The notes beneath the pieces were generated by a model. It did no database searches. It was not told the DNA's origin and was given only the letters and a program-made list of their open reading frames with translations. The position numbers and the translations under genes were made by a program. DNA of 64,000 bases, from NCBI GenBank assembly GCA_012523465.1, contig JAAYIK010000004.1, positions 1 to 64,000 on the forward strand, in the 5' to 3' direction. The stretch is from Lysobacteraceae bacterium. Lineage in GTDB: Bacteria > Pseudomonadota > Gammaproteobacteria > Nitrococcales > AK92. Positions 21,495 through 29,373 of the stretch are shown piece after piece. Position 1 is the first letter of the stretch, and every line of letters begins with the position of its first letter.

Positions 21495-22751
21495 ATGGCA
21501 CTGATCGTTCAAAAATATGGCGGCACTTCGGTAGGCTCCATCGAGCGCATCGAGAAGGTAGCTGAGAAGATCATGGCAACCCGGCAGGCCGGCAACGACG
21601 TCGTGGTCGTTGTCTCGGCCATGAGTGGCGAGACCAATCGCCTGATTGGCCTGGCCAAGAGCATCAGCCCGCGGCCGCCGGCGCGGGAAATGGACGTGCT
21701 GATGGCCACCGGCGAGCAGGTCTCCATCGCCCTGCTCGCCATTGCCCTGGAGAAGCGCGGTTGCCCGGCCCGTTCGTACACGGGGTTCCAGGTCCGCATC
21801 CTCACCGACAACGCCTACAGCAAAGCCAGGATCCTGGACATCGACGCGGAAATCATTCGCAACGATCTTGCCAAGGGGCGCGTGGTCGTCGTGGCCGGCT
21901 TCCAGGGAATCGACGCCGAAGGCAATATCACGACCCTGGGACGTGGCGGCTCCGACACCACGGCGGTGGCGCTGGCAGCTGCCTTAAAAGCTGACGAGTG
22001 CCAGATCTTTACCGATGTCGACGGTGTCTACACCACCGATCCGCGCATCGTGCCGAAGGCCCGGCGACTGAGTCGAATCACCTTCGAGGAAATGCTGGAG
22101 CTGGCGAGCCTGGGCTCCAAGGTGTTGCAGATTCGGGCCGTCGAGTTTGCCGGCAAATACAAGGTCCCCTTGCGGGTGCTTTCCAGCTTCGAGGAAGGCG
22201 AGGGGACGTTGATCACGTTTGAGGAAGAAGGTATGGAAGAACCGCTCATCTCCGGCATCGCCTTCAATCGCGACGAGGCCAAGATCACCGTGCTTGGCGT
22301 TCCCGATCGGCCGGGAATCGCCGCGTCTATTCTGGGCCCGGTCTCCGACGCCAACATCGAAGTCGACATGATCGTGCAGAACGTCAGCACCGAGGGGCTG
22401 ACCGATTTCACTTTCACGGTCCAAAGCAACGACTACGAGCAGGCTCTGGAAATTACCAAGAACGTGGCCGCCGAGCTCGGCGCGCGCGAGGTGATCGGTG
22501 ATACCCAGATCGGTAAAATCTCGCTGGTCGGGGTAGGCATGCGATCCCACGCCGGCGTCGCGACTCGCATGTTCCGCGCGCTGGCCGAGGAAGGCATCAA
22601 CATCGAGATGATTTCGACTTCAGAAATCAAAATCTCGGTCGTTATTGATGAGAAGTACCTGGAGTTGGCGGTACGTGCTCTGCATACTGCCTTCGGTCTG
22701 GACGACGACAGCGCTCCGGCCAAGGTGGAAGGGCAAGAGAACATTGCTTAG
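21495..22751 (+). CDS. lysC: Aspartate kinase
   Basis: The 418-residue monofunctional aspartokinase begins with the family motif VQKYGGTSVG. The kinase domain (1-230, with LGRGGSDTTAVALA and DVDGVYTTDP) is followed by two ACT domains that sense lysine and/or threonine (GVPDRPGIAASI, GVGMRSHAGVA). It phosphorylates aspartate in the lysine/threonine/methionine pathway. An internal ATG at 22233 with a strong ribosome site could give a separate beta subunit, as known for alpha2beta2 aspartokinases. Confidence 0.95.
   Translation: MALIVQKYGGTSVGSIERIEKVAEKIMATRQAGNDVVVVVSAMSGETNRLIGLAKSISPRPPAREMDVLMATGEQVSIALLAIALEKRGCPARSYTGFQVRILTDNAYSKARILDIDAEIIRNDLAKGRVVVVAGFQGIDAEGNITTLGRGGSDTTAVALAAALKADECQIFTDVDGVYTTDPRIVPKARRLSRITFEEMLELASLGSKVLQIRAVEFAGKYKVPLRVLSSFEEGEGTLITFEEEGMEEPLISGIAFNRDEAKITVLGVPDRPGIAASILGPVSDANIEVDMIVQNVSTEGLTDFTFTVQSNDYEQALEITKNVAAELGAREVIGDTQIGKISLVGVGMRSHAGVATRMFRALAEEGINIEMISTSEIKISVVIDEKYLELAVRALHTAFGLDDDSAPAKVEGQENIA
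22233..22751 (+). CDS. Possible internal start: aspartokinase beta subunit
   Basis: In frame within lysC, ATG at 22233 (MEEPLISGIAF) is preceded by GAGGAAGAAGG with one base between. Initiation there would give a 172-residue protein of the two ACT domains only. Such an internal product forms the regulatory beta subunit in Bacillus, Corynebacterium and Pseudomonas-type enzymes. That it is used here is inference. Confidence 0.4.
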   Translation: MEEPLISGIAFNRDEAKITVLGVPDRPGIAASILGPVSDANIEVDMIVQNVSTEGLTDFTFTVQSNDYEQALEITKNVAAELGAREVIGDTQIGKISLVGVGMRSHAGVATRMFRALAEEGINIEMISTSEIKISVVIDEKYLELAVRALHTAFGLDDDSAPAKVEGQENIA

Positions 22752-23020
22752 GGTTTTTGGTTGACACCATTTTCCTGAGTCGTTGCCCTCCGCGTGGTAC
22801 AGGCTTGCGCCGTGTGAGCTGCTTGCGGTCGAGGCTAGTCAAGCTGCGGACAGAGTTGTACTTGGCGGTTGCTGCCGCGAGTTAATTCACAGCGGGAGGT
22901 CGCTCCCGCCTGCTCGCTCGCGTAGCCCTAGCCGCGCGACGGAAACCGATACCGATTGCGTTTGGCGACGAGGTGGCAGGCCATGTACCACGAGTTGGAG
23001 GGATCAATGAGGAGAGGGAC
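22752..23020. promoter_or_regulatory. csrA leader region
   Basis: The 269 bases between lysC and csrA carry no gene. They include a hairpin GCGGGAG-GTCG-CTCCCGC (22892-22909) and, next to the start codon, four GGA triplets in the stretch 22996-23019 (GGAGGGATC and GGAGAGGGAC). GGA motifs near the ribosome site are the known target of CsrA, which autoregulates in E. coli. Confidence 0.45.
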
Positions 23021-23233
23021 ATGCTGATTCTCACCAGGCGGGTTGGCGAGACGCTGATGATTGGCGATGAGGTGACGGTTACCGTGCTTGGCGTCAAAGG
23101 CAACCAAGTGCGCATTGGCGTCAATGCGCCCAAGAGCGTCTCCGTGCACCGCGAGGAGATTTACGAGCGGATCCGCCAGGAGCGGGAAGGGCAGGCCGCC
23201 CAGCAGCAGGATGGGTCTGCTGGGGCCGAATAG
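23021..23233 (+). CDS. csrA: Carbon storage regulator CsrA
   Basis: The 70-residue protein has the conserved CsrA fold: [31 protein letters not shown] and [16 protein letters not shown], including the Arg/Leu residues that contact GGA-bearing RNA hairpins. It is a dimeric translational regulator of carbon metabolism, motility and biofilm genes. ATG 23021 has GGAGAGGG two bases upstream. Several GGA triplets surround the ribosome site, so it may repress its own translation. Confidence 0.96.
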   Translation: MLILTRRVGETLMIGDEVTVTVLGVKGNQVRIGVNAPKSVSVHREEIYERIRQEREGQAAQQQDGSAGAE

Positions 23234-23310
23234 GCTTTACCTCGAGCGAGCAGTTGCGTATCCTAGTGCGACTCATTGCGAAGGCAGACAGAAGCGGTCC
23301 TTCGCACCAC

Positions 23311-23404
23311 GGAGAGATGGCCGAGCAGGTCGAAGGCGCTCCCCTGCTAAGGGAGTATGGGCCTTAAAAGCCCATCGAGGGTTCGAATCCCTCTCTCTCC
23401 GCCA
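23311..23404 (+). tRNA. tRNA-Ser(GCU)
   Basis: A 94-base class II tRNA. The acceptor GGAGAGA pairs with TCTCTCC, followed by G and the encoded CCA. The anticodon loop CCTGCTAAG gives anticodon GCU for AGC/AGU, with a long variable arm (TATGGGCCTTAAAAGCCCAT) and the T-loop GTTCGAATC. tRNA-Ser(GCU) behind csrA is typical of gammaproteobacteria. Confidence 0.97.
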
Positions 23405-23414
23405 CTCTTGAAAC

Positions 23415-23461
23415 GCCACCCAGCCGATTCCTGGCTGGGTGGCAAAAAAACCCGAAACGGG
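23415..23461. repeat. Hairpin between tRNA-Ser and tRNA-Arg
   Basis: A perfect 11-bp stem (GCCACCCAGCC / GGCTGGGTGGC) with a 7-base loop is followed by seven A residues and the small inverted repeat CCCG-AAA-CGGG. On the plus strand there is no U-tract, so it is not a standard terminator. On the minus strand the small stem followed by T7 could weakly terminate. Confidence 0.5.
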
Positions 23462-23518
23462 TAAAATGATCGCCGCGAGGCGATCTCCAGTCGGTCGACC
23501 CGCACCAGCGGGTGCAGA

Positions 23519-23547
23519 TTGACGACAAGATCAGCTTTTCGCATAAT
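23519..23547 (+). promoter_or_regulatory. Promoter of tRNA-Arg(ACG)
   Basis: A near-consensus sigma-70 promoter: -35 TTGACG (23519-23524), 17-base spacer, -10 CATAAT (23542-23547). The predicted start is about 5 bases before the tRNA, so this tRNA does not depend on read-through from csrA. Confidence 0.75.
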
Positions 23548-23558
23548 ATTTGTCTCAC

Positions 23559-23635
23559 GCGCCCGTAGCTCAGCTGGATAGAGTACCTGGCTACGAACCA
23601 GGCGGTCGGTGGTTCGAATCCATCCGGGCGCGCCA
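23559..23635 (+). tRNA. tRNA-Arg(ACG)
   Basis: A 77-base tRNA including CCA. The acceptor GCGCCCG pairs with CGGGCGC, the D-arm reads GCTCAGCTGGATAGAGT, the anticodon loop CTACGAA gives ACG (read as ICG), and the T-arm is GGTTCGAATCC. It decodes CGU/CGC/CGA. Confidence 0.97.
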
Positions 23636-23650
23636 TCTTTCTAGCACCAA

Positions 23651-23683
23651 AAAGGGCTTAGGCAAGCACCTAAGCCTTTTTTA
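23651..23683 (+). terminator. Terminator after tRNA-Arg(ACG)
   Basis: An 8-bp stem GGCTTAGG / CCTAAGCC with a 6-base loop is followed by TTTTTT. It lies 15 bases after the tRNA end and is a clear intrinsic terminator. Confidence 0.88.
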
Positions 23684-23896
23684 TTGCCTCTGTCCCCTTG
23701 AACCTGGACTGTCACGTAGATTCACACGTCGCGGCCAGGCTCGACCCAATCCGCCTTCCTCCGATACCACCATTGCTTGGTCCTCTCGTCGGCGTGCGCC
23801 AGCAGCTGCTCGCGCCGGCCAGGGGTGGCGGGTTTTGTAGTCCTTCACGACGAGTGGGGATGCCCGAAAGAGGCCGATCCGAAGATCCAAAGAAAC

Positions 23897-24214
23897 ATGT
23901 ATTGCCATGTTATCGTGCGTATCATGGAGCCGGATCTGCAGCCCGCTCCCACCTTCTTCCCGGAGCTCGGCGAGTCAGCCTACCGCTTCGGCTCTGAACA
24001 CAAGACCTGGTACAACAGTGTGCAGTTTAAGCGTGCTGTAACCAGTTCAGCGCCAGAAGACGTGCTGTTACAGAACTTGTCCAAGAACCTACCTCAGCAT
24101 GTCTTCCTCTATATCGCGCCCAAGACCGTGCGGCGCAGCGACAGCGAGAAGAACGGCTTCCCATACCTGCTGGAGCAGGGGCGCATGGAGCTGTTCGTCT
24201 ATCCGAAGGACTAG
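23897..24214 (+). CDS. Orphan hypothetical protein, lower GC
   Basis: A 105-residue protein with no family I recognise: polar, no signal peptide or membrane helix, with KTWYNSVQFKRAV and HVFLYIAPKTVRRSD segments. The coding stretch is visibly lower in GC than its neighbours. It lies alone between the tRNA-Arg terminator and a run of three palindromes. ATG at 23897 is chosen although the frame runs upstream to 23777; ATG 23924 is also possible, and no strong ribosome site decides. It could be a transferred gene or a decaying one. Confidence 0.45.
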   Translation: MYCHVIVRIMEPDLQPAPTFFPELGESAYRFGSEHKTWYNSVQFKRAVTSSAPEDVLLQNLSKNLPQHVFLYIAPKTVRRSDSEKNGFPYLLEQGRMELFVYPKD

Positions 24215-24607
24215 GTCGGACGGGGGGAGCTGCGAGCTCCACCCGCATCGCGGGTGCTTGCCGGATCCGGTGCTCTTCCCGTTATTGTCGACCATGCGCA
24301 ATTGCCTGCCTGGCGCTCAGGCGCGCACCAGGAGCACGCTGGGCAGGGAAAGTGCTCGACCGGGGTGTCAGCCGCCGCGCTGCTGCCGAGGGCGGGTCTT
24401 TTCGAGCGCTTGGGCAATTCCTGACGCGACCCGATCGTATCGCCTGACTCCACCTTGCCTGTTGCCAGAGGCAGGGCTGCACGAATCAGTCGGGATGCTC
24501 CTGGAAGACCTGCCTGCTCGGGAACGTGCCGATCGAGCGACCGCCACCCTTTTCTGGAAAAGCCCGTTTTCGTCCCCAGTGTGAGTGCGGCGCGAAGGGA
24601 GGGGTCA
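24215..24607. other. Gene-free stretch with three tandem palindromes
   Basis: No convincing gene is seen. Just after the orphan ORF lie three palindromes in a row: GGAGCT-GCG-AGCTCC (24226-24240), ACCCGC-ATC-GCGGGT (24241-24255) and CCGGATCCGG (24261-24270). They lack T-runs. The rest shows no recognised element apart from the ribosome site GGGAGGGG of the next gene. Confidence 0.5.
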
Positions 24608-25243
24608 ATGATGGCGGCAAGCGAACCGGGCTCGGCAGCGAACTTTCTTCCTCGGCAGCGAGATCTGGCTCATCTGCGACAAGCAGCGAGTGGCTGCCAG
24701 GGCTGTTCCTTGTATCGCAATGCCACGCAGACCGTCTTTGGCGAGGGGCCAGCCGGTGCCAAGGTGCTGCTCGTCGGCGAGCAGCCGGGCGATCAAGAGG
24801 ACATGACGGGACAGCCGTTCGTTGGCCCGGCCGGGCGTCTGCTAGAGCGGGCCTTGGCGGATGCCGGCTTCGAGCGGGACGAGGTTTATCTCACCAATGC
24901 GGTGAAGCATTTCAAATGGGAGTGGCGCGGCCGGCGGCGCCTGCACAGGAGGCCGTCGGCAAGCGAGGTGCGCGCCTGTCGCCCCTGGCTGGAGGCGGAA
25001 GTTGCTGCCGTCAGGCCCAGCCTGTTGGTCTGCCTAGGCGTTACCGCCACGACTGCGGTGCTTGGCCGTGCGGTTCGCCTGAAGGACCTGCGCGCCAGCT
25101 TTGCAGCCAGCCCGTTCGCGATTGATGCCTTCATCACCATTCATCCCTCGGCGCTGTTGCGCTTGCCGTCCGAGCAGGACAGGGTGGACGAATACTGGCG
25201 CCTGGTTAGCGATCTGGAGCTGGCGCGGGCCAGGGTGGCCTAG
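24608..25243 (+). CDS. UdgX-type uracil-DNA glycosylase
   Basis: The 211-residue protein belongs to the UdgX branch of the uracil-DNA glycosylases. Motif A reads GEQPGDQED (57-65), followed by GQPFVGPAGRLLERAL. VKHFKWEW is followed by the diagnostic extension RRRLH (109-113), matching KRRIH of Mycobacterium smegmatis UdgX, whose His attacks the abasic sugar and links covalently to uracil-containing DNA. Cys30/Cys33, the Cys in ACRPW and possibly His101 could hold the Fe-S cluster. The C-terminal loop is HPSALLR. GGGAGGGG precedes the ATG. No repair operon is adjacent. Confidence 0.87.
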   Translation: MMAASEPGSAANFLPRQRDLAHLRQAASGCQGCSLYRNATQTVFGEGPAGAKVLLVGEQPGDQEDMTGQPFVGPAGRLLERALADAGFERDEVYLTNAVKHFKWEWRGRRRLHRRPSASEVRACRPWLEAEVAAVRPSLLVCLGVTATTAVLGRAVRLKDLRASFAASPFAIDAFITIHPSALLRLPSEQDRVDEYWRLVSDLELARARVA

Positions 25244-25454
25244 CAGCGGTCAGTTGCTCGGCGGGAATTAGGGGATTGCCCCAGTGTCGCCGGTAGGCGG
25301 CAAGTTATCGCTCGGTCAGGGTCTGCTTTTGCGTTTCTTTCTGTGCTAACGTGCAACAAAGTGTTGCTGATTGGCAATTTTATAATGGACGGAACGCAGG
25401 GCTTCGCCAGCGGGGCTTGCGCCGTACGATCCGCGCCGAATTCAAAGGTTCCTA

Positions 25455-25871
25455 ATGCACCGCGTATTACTCGTCGAAGACAACCCGGGCGATATCTACC
25501 TGACCAAGATCGCATTCGAGGAAAGCGGGTTGGCTGTGCAGCTGGAAACGGCGACCAGCTACAAGGAGGCGAGGCAGCTGGTCGACTCATTGCCGGCGCG
25601 GCCCGCGGAGCAGCGGCCGCAGCTGGTTCTGCTGGATTTGAATTTGGTCGACGGCTCTGGCCACGAGTTGCTAGCCAAGCTCAAGCAAAAGCCGGAGCTA
25701 AGCCGCATTCCCGTGGTGGTGGTGACCACCTCCAGCTACCCGGAGGACCAGGCGCGTTCGGCCGCCCTGGGAGCCGCCCGCTACATCGTCAAGCCGAACA
25801 GCTTCGACGAGTTCGTGCAAATCCTGCAGGGGCTAAAGCCCTTGCTGGAGTCCTCGCCGGCGGCCGACTAG
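25455..25871 (+). CDS. Stand-alone receiver-domain response regulator
   Basis: The 138-residue protein is one receiver domain with no output domain. It has acidic residues Glu8/Asp9, phospho-acceptor Asp61 in LVLLDLNL, Thr91/Thr92 and Lys113 in YIVKPNSF. The PGDIYLTKIAFEE start and PNSFDEF end match the Rcp1-like group that works with phytochrome or hybrid kinases. No kinase is adjacent, so its partner is elsewhere. Confidence 0.85.
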   Translation: MHRVLLVEDNPGDIYLTKIAFEESGLAVQLETATSYKEARQLVDSLPARPAEQRPQLVLLDLNLVDGSGHELLAKLKQKPELSRIPVVVVTTSSYPEDQARSAALGAARYIVKPNSFDEFVQILQGLKPLLESSPAAD

Positions 25872-25881
25872 GCCGGGCCGT

Positions 25882-27285
25882 TTACGAGCTTGAGCCCTCG
25901 CTTGCCTCGGTCGAAGCCGTCTGCCCCGCTTCCTGGCTGCGGTGGCGGATGCCTTGCACCGCCTGCTCCAGCCACAGCGGCAGGAAGATCCACAGGTCGT
26001 ACAGCGTCTTCAAAGGCTGCGGCAGCATGGCGATGACGGCGGCGCACAGACGCAGCAGGGCGGCCAGCAAATGGGCCGTCCCCGCCACCAGGCCGGCCAG
26101 CAGGATGGGGAGCGAGTGCACCAGCATTTCCAGAGGCAGAGCCGCCATGGCGATTACAAACGTCAAGAGGGTGGCCAGCAGGGCGGCGGCCAGAGGCGCC
26201 AGCCACCAGGGGCCGGGCAGCAACGGAAAGGCGACCGCGGAATGGCCCAGCCAGGCCAGCACGCCTTGCAGCAGGGCCAGCATGACGAGGGCGCTCAGCC
26301 CGATGGCAGCCAGGCGGCGCCGCTGCCTAGCGTGGAACTGCCAGGAGACGCCGATCATTTGCGTCACGCCCAGGCACTCAGTGATCCAGACGCCGAGGTT
26401 CAAAGCGACTAAGCTGAGGGTGGCGGTGGCGACCCAGGGTTGCGGTCCGCTGCCGTCGCCCAGCACGGCCTGCAGTGGCTGCGCCAGCAGGCTGTGATTG
26501 AGGAAGCCAGCCAGGGTGGCGATGGCAGCGAGCGCCACTCCCGCCAGGGCGCGCAGGTGTAGATCGAAGCGCAGCCGGCGCATGGGTTCTCGCCGCTGGC
26601 TGGAGGCGTCCTCGAAGCGCTCCATCTGAGCGTCCACGTCGCGGGCGTGGCGAATGACTTGCTCCAGCCGCTGCTGCATTTGCGTCAACGTATCCGACAG
26701 CCGGCCGAAATAGGGCTGCACGCGGCGCAGGCTCTGGAAGCGACGACGGCTGTCAGCCCGGTACTCCAGCATGGCTTCGTGACAGGCGGCCTCCAGCGTC
26801 GTCTGCATGTCCTTGAGGATAGCTGCAACGGCTGGGTTGCTGCTGGCCTTGATGCTCGCGACGGCCTCGATGGCCTCCAGCCAGGCCGGCGGTGTCGGCG
26901 GGGTGTCGCCGGCGTGGCGGTAATCGTTGCTGATGCGCTCGACCTGCTCGCAGAGGGCGCGATGCAGCTTGGGGTACTCGCCAAGATAGTGCTCGATCTG
27001 GGGACCGATGCGCTGCAACTGACGCTCCAGTCGGCGCCTGGCGAGCTCGCTGGCGAGCGCTTGCAATGCGCTGCGCTGCCGTGCCGCGGCTTTGCGAGCG
27101 TAGCCGAGCAGGAGCAGGGCGGTGAAGCGCAGCACGCCAGAAAGCGGCAAGCCCAAGCGCTCCAGCAGCTCGTGCGCCGGCCGTCGCGCGAGATAAAGCG
27201 TGAGTATGGAGAGCAGCGCCCAGATCAGGACGGACAGCAGAACGGAATCCGACCAAAGCAGCAGCAGCGATGTATCGTCGGTCAT
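25882..27285 (-). CDS. Uncharacterised multi-pass membrane protein
   Basis: About 467 residues. One or two membrane helices at the N-terminus (SVLIWALLSILTLYLA; VLRFTALLLLGYA) are followed by a cytoplasmic helical or coiled-coil region (about 70-245, rich in Arg, Gln and Glu), then five or more hydrophobic segments, and a polar Ser/Glu-rich tail. I do not recognise the family. ATG at 27285 with GGAAG four bases upstream is preferred over Met at 27303. It converges on the receiver gene with 10 bases between. Confidence 0.65.
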   Translation of the reverse strand: MTDDTSLLLLWSDSVLLSVLIWALLSILTLYLARRPAHELLERLGLPLSGVLRFTALLLLGYARKAAARQRSALQALASELARRRLERQLQRIGPQIEHYLGEYPKLHRALCEQVERISNDYRHAGDTPPTPPAWLEAIEAVASIKASSNPAVAAILKDMQTTLEAACHEAMLEYRADSRRRFQSLRRVQPYFGRLSDTLTQMQQRLEQVIRHARDVDAQMERFEDASSQRREPMRRLRFDLHLRALAGVALAAIATLAGFLNHSLLAQPLQAVLGDGSGPQPWVATATLSLVALNLGVWITECLGVTQMIGVSWQFHARQRRRLAAIGLSALVMLALLQGVLAWLGHSAVAFPLLPGPWWLAPLAAALLATLLTFVIAMAALPLEMLVHSLPILLAGLVAGTAHLLAALLRLCAAVIAMLPQPLKTLYDLWIFLPLWLEQAVQGIRHRSQEAGQTASTEASEGSSS

Positions 27286-27575
27286 GGGACTTCCAGATGT
27301 CATGATCGGCGGAGGGAACTCGTCACCCTGTGCGGGACGCCGGAGCTTGTCTGATTATTTTCTGATCGTCCTTCTGTATAGCCCATTCCGACGGAAAGCG
27401 TAAGCGCAAGTATCTGGGGACAGTCTCGATCGCTCTCGAGCGCCGCTTGAATGCGTCCCGACTGCCGCCATCTGATGGGAACGGCAATGCGGCGGACGGT
27501 CCGTCGCGCAAAGCGGGATCAACGGGTCGCTCGGCTCGTCGCCCGTGCCGGAGCAGGGAAGGCTGGTAGCGCAGA

Positions 27576-28625
27576 ATGAGAATCCTCATCGCCACCGACG
27601 CCTGGGCACCGCAGGTCAATGGCGTGGTCACCACCCTGAGCCGGGTGGGTGACTGCCTCGTGGCTGCAGGGCACGAGGTCTTGTTTCTCACCCCGCAGCA
27701 CTTCCACACCGTCCCTTGTCCGACCTATCCCGAGATCCGGTTGGCCTTGCCAGCGCCTGGCCAGGTGGCGGCGCTGGTGAGCAGATTCGATCCTGAAGCC
27801 ATCCACATTGCCACCGAAGGTCCCATCGGGCATGCCGTACGCAGCTACTGTCTGCGGCGGGGGCTGCCGTTCACGACCTCCTACCATACCCAGTTCCCGC
27901 ACTATCTGCGGCTGCGCCTTCCGCTGCCGTTGGCCGTCAGTTACGCCTATTTGCGGCGCTTCCATCGCCCGGCCGTGCGCACCCTGGCGGCGACCCGCTC
28001 GGTGCAGCAGGACCTCCAGGCCCGAGGGTTTCGCAACGTCGTGCTCTGGTGTCGAGGCGTTGACAGCGTGCTGTTTCGGCCGCGTGACAAGAATTTCATC
28101 GTCGATGACAGGCCGGTGCTGATGTACGCGGGCCGGGTCGCGGTGGAGAAGAATCTCGAGGCCTTTCTGCGGCTGGACCTGCCAGGCAGCAAGTATGTCG
28201 TCGGCAGCGGGCCTGATCTGGCCATGTTGCGCCGACGCTATCCCCAGGTGCGTTTCGTCGGCCGACGCGTGGGGGAGGAGCTGGCGGCGTATCTGGCCGC
28301 TGCCGACGTGTTCGTGTTTCCCAGCCGCACCGACACCTTCGGGCTGGCGATGCTGGAAGCCATGGCGGCCGGGGTGCCGGTAGCGGCTTATCCCGTCACG
28401 GGGCCGCTGGACGTCGTCCAGCACGGCGTCACCGGTTACCTGGACGAAGACCTGGCGAGGGCGGTGCGAATGGCGTTGACGCTGGATCCAGCCGCCTGCG
28501 TCGCTTACGCCCGCCGTCTTACCTGGCAGGCGTGCGCGGAGCAGTTCGCAGCGTATCTGGCCAGATTTCAGCCTGGCACCGCAGGGACGGGACGGGAAAC
28601 CGTCGTTGTCCAGCGCAGGGGCTGA
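27576..28625 (+). CDS. Glycosyltransferase family 4 protein
   Basis: The 349-residue GT-B enzyme starts with MRILIATDAWAPQVNGVVTT, typical of the GT4 alpha-mannosyltransferase/MgtA-like group. It has the acceptor-side SYHTQFPHYL, the donor-side RVAVEKNLE (the EKN lysine) and the nucleotide-sugar site FPSRTDTFGLAMLEAMAAG. It likely adds a hexose to a lipid or polysaccharide at the inner membrane face. The acceptor is unknown. It is transcribed divergently from the membrane protein gene. Confidence 0.82.
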   Translation: MRILIATDAWAPQVNGVVTTLSRVGDCLVAAGHEVLFLTPQHFHTVPCPTYPEIRLALPAPGQVAALVSRFDPEAIHIATEGPIGHAVRSYCLRRGLPFTTSYHTQFPHYLRLRLPLPLAVSYAYLRRFHRPAVRTLAATRSVQQDLQARGFRNVVLWCRGVDSVLFRPRDKNFIVDDRPVLMYAGRVAVEKNLEAFLRLDLPGSKYVVGSGPDLAMLRRRYPQVRFVGRRVGEELAAYLAAADVFVFPSRTDTFGLAMLEAMAAGVPVAAYPVTGPLDVVQHGVTGYLDEDLARAVRMALTLDPAACVAYARRLTWQACAEQFAAYLARFQPGTAGTGRETVVVQRRG

Positions 28626-28740
28626 CTACCTGCCGTTTGCGTCAATTGCGCTAAACTCATGAGCGGCTGAAGCATCGATCGACCGGTTTGGGGTCGCAGC
28701 CAGGACGGGGCAAGCCTGCGCTGGCTGGTGGAGGGGGGGG

Positions 28741-29367
28741 ATGAAGATTCGGCCGGAGACGAAGGTCATACTTGAGGCCGCGGCGGGGGCCAAGGTCAGC
28801 GCTCGGCTGCTGGGTTCTGTTGACGGTGCCTATCTCGTGCTGCGGGAGCTGCCCGCCACCTACGGCAACATGGATTTCATTCTGCGATATGGCGAGCAGG
28901 TGGTGCTGCGCTTTCTGCAAGAGGGCACCATCATCGGCTTCCGCACCTACGTGTTGAACATGGTGAAGGAGCCGGAGCGGCTGCTGTTCGTTGCCTATCC
29001 CAAGGAGGTGCAGCGTTACGCCTTGCGCCGCGCCGACCGCATCAAGTGCACGCTGCCCTGCCAACTGTACGTCCTGGGGGTGCAGCTGCCGGGCATCGTG
29101 GCCGACTTGAGCGAGACCGGCTGTCAGTGCGTGATTCGCCGCCGGCCGGAGCTCGAGCAGGATTGGGGCGACTGCCAGGAGCTGGCCGGCGAGCCAGTGG
29201 AAATCGAGGCCGTAGGCCTGAACAAGGACATGCTGCAGCTGTTCGGCACGGTGCGCCGGGTCGTGGTCGATGAGCAGGCGCTGCGGCTTGGGATCCAGTT
29301 CGAGGTCTTTCAGACCGAGCTGTTCCAGAGCATCGTCGATGCTCTGGAGCCGTTGCAGTATCAGTGA
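28741..29367 (+). CDS. PilZ-domain protein (YcgR-like c-di-GMP effector)
   Basis: The 208-residue protein has an N-terminal YcgR-like beta domain (about 1-95) and a C-terminal PilZ domain with the two c-di-GMP motifs: RRADRIKC (RxxxR) and DLSETGCQC (DxSxxG). It should bind c-di-GMP. In YcgR relatives this slows flagellar rotation; no flagellar genes are in the window, so that role is inferred. A long G-run (GGAGGGGGGG) precedes the ATG. Confidence 0.85.
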   Translation: MKIRPETKVILEAAAGAKVSARLLGSVDGAYLVLRELPATYGNMDFILRYGEQVVLRFLQEGTIIGFRTYVLNMVKEPERLLFVAYPKEVQRYALRRADRIKCTLPCQLYVLGVQLPGIVADLSETGCQCVIRRRPELEQDWGDCQELAGEPVEIEAVGLNKDMLQLFGTVRRVVVDEQALRLGIQFEVFQTELFQSIVDALEPLQYQ

Positions 29368-29373
29368 CTTGGC

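Noticed and set aside
22761..22790. Consensus TTGACA after lysC as a csrA promoter
   Set aside because: The -35 is perfect but no acceptable -10 lies 16-18 bases downstream (the sequence there is GC-rich), so it is not listed as a promoter.
23559..24270. Genomic island with att sites at tRNA-Arg(ACG)
   Set aside because: No integrase and no direct repeat of the tRNA 3' end could be found nearby; only a GC dip and palindromes remain.
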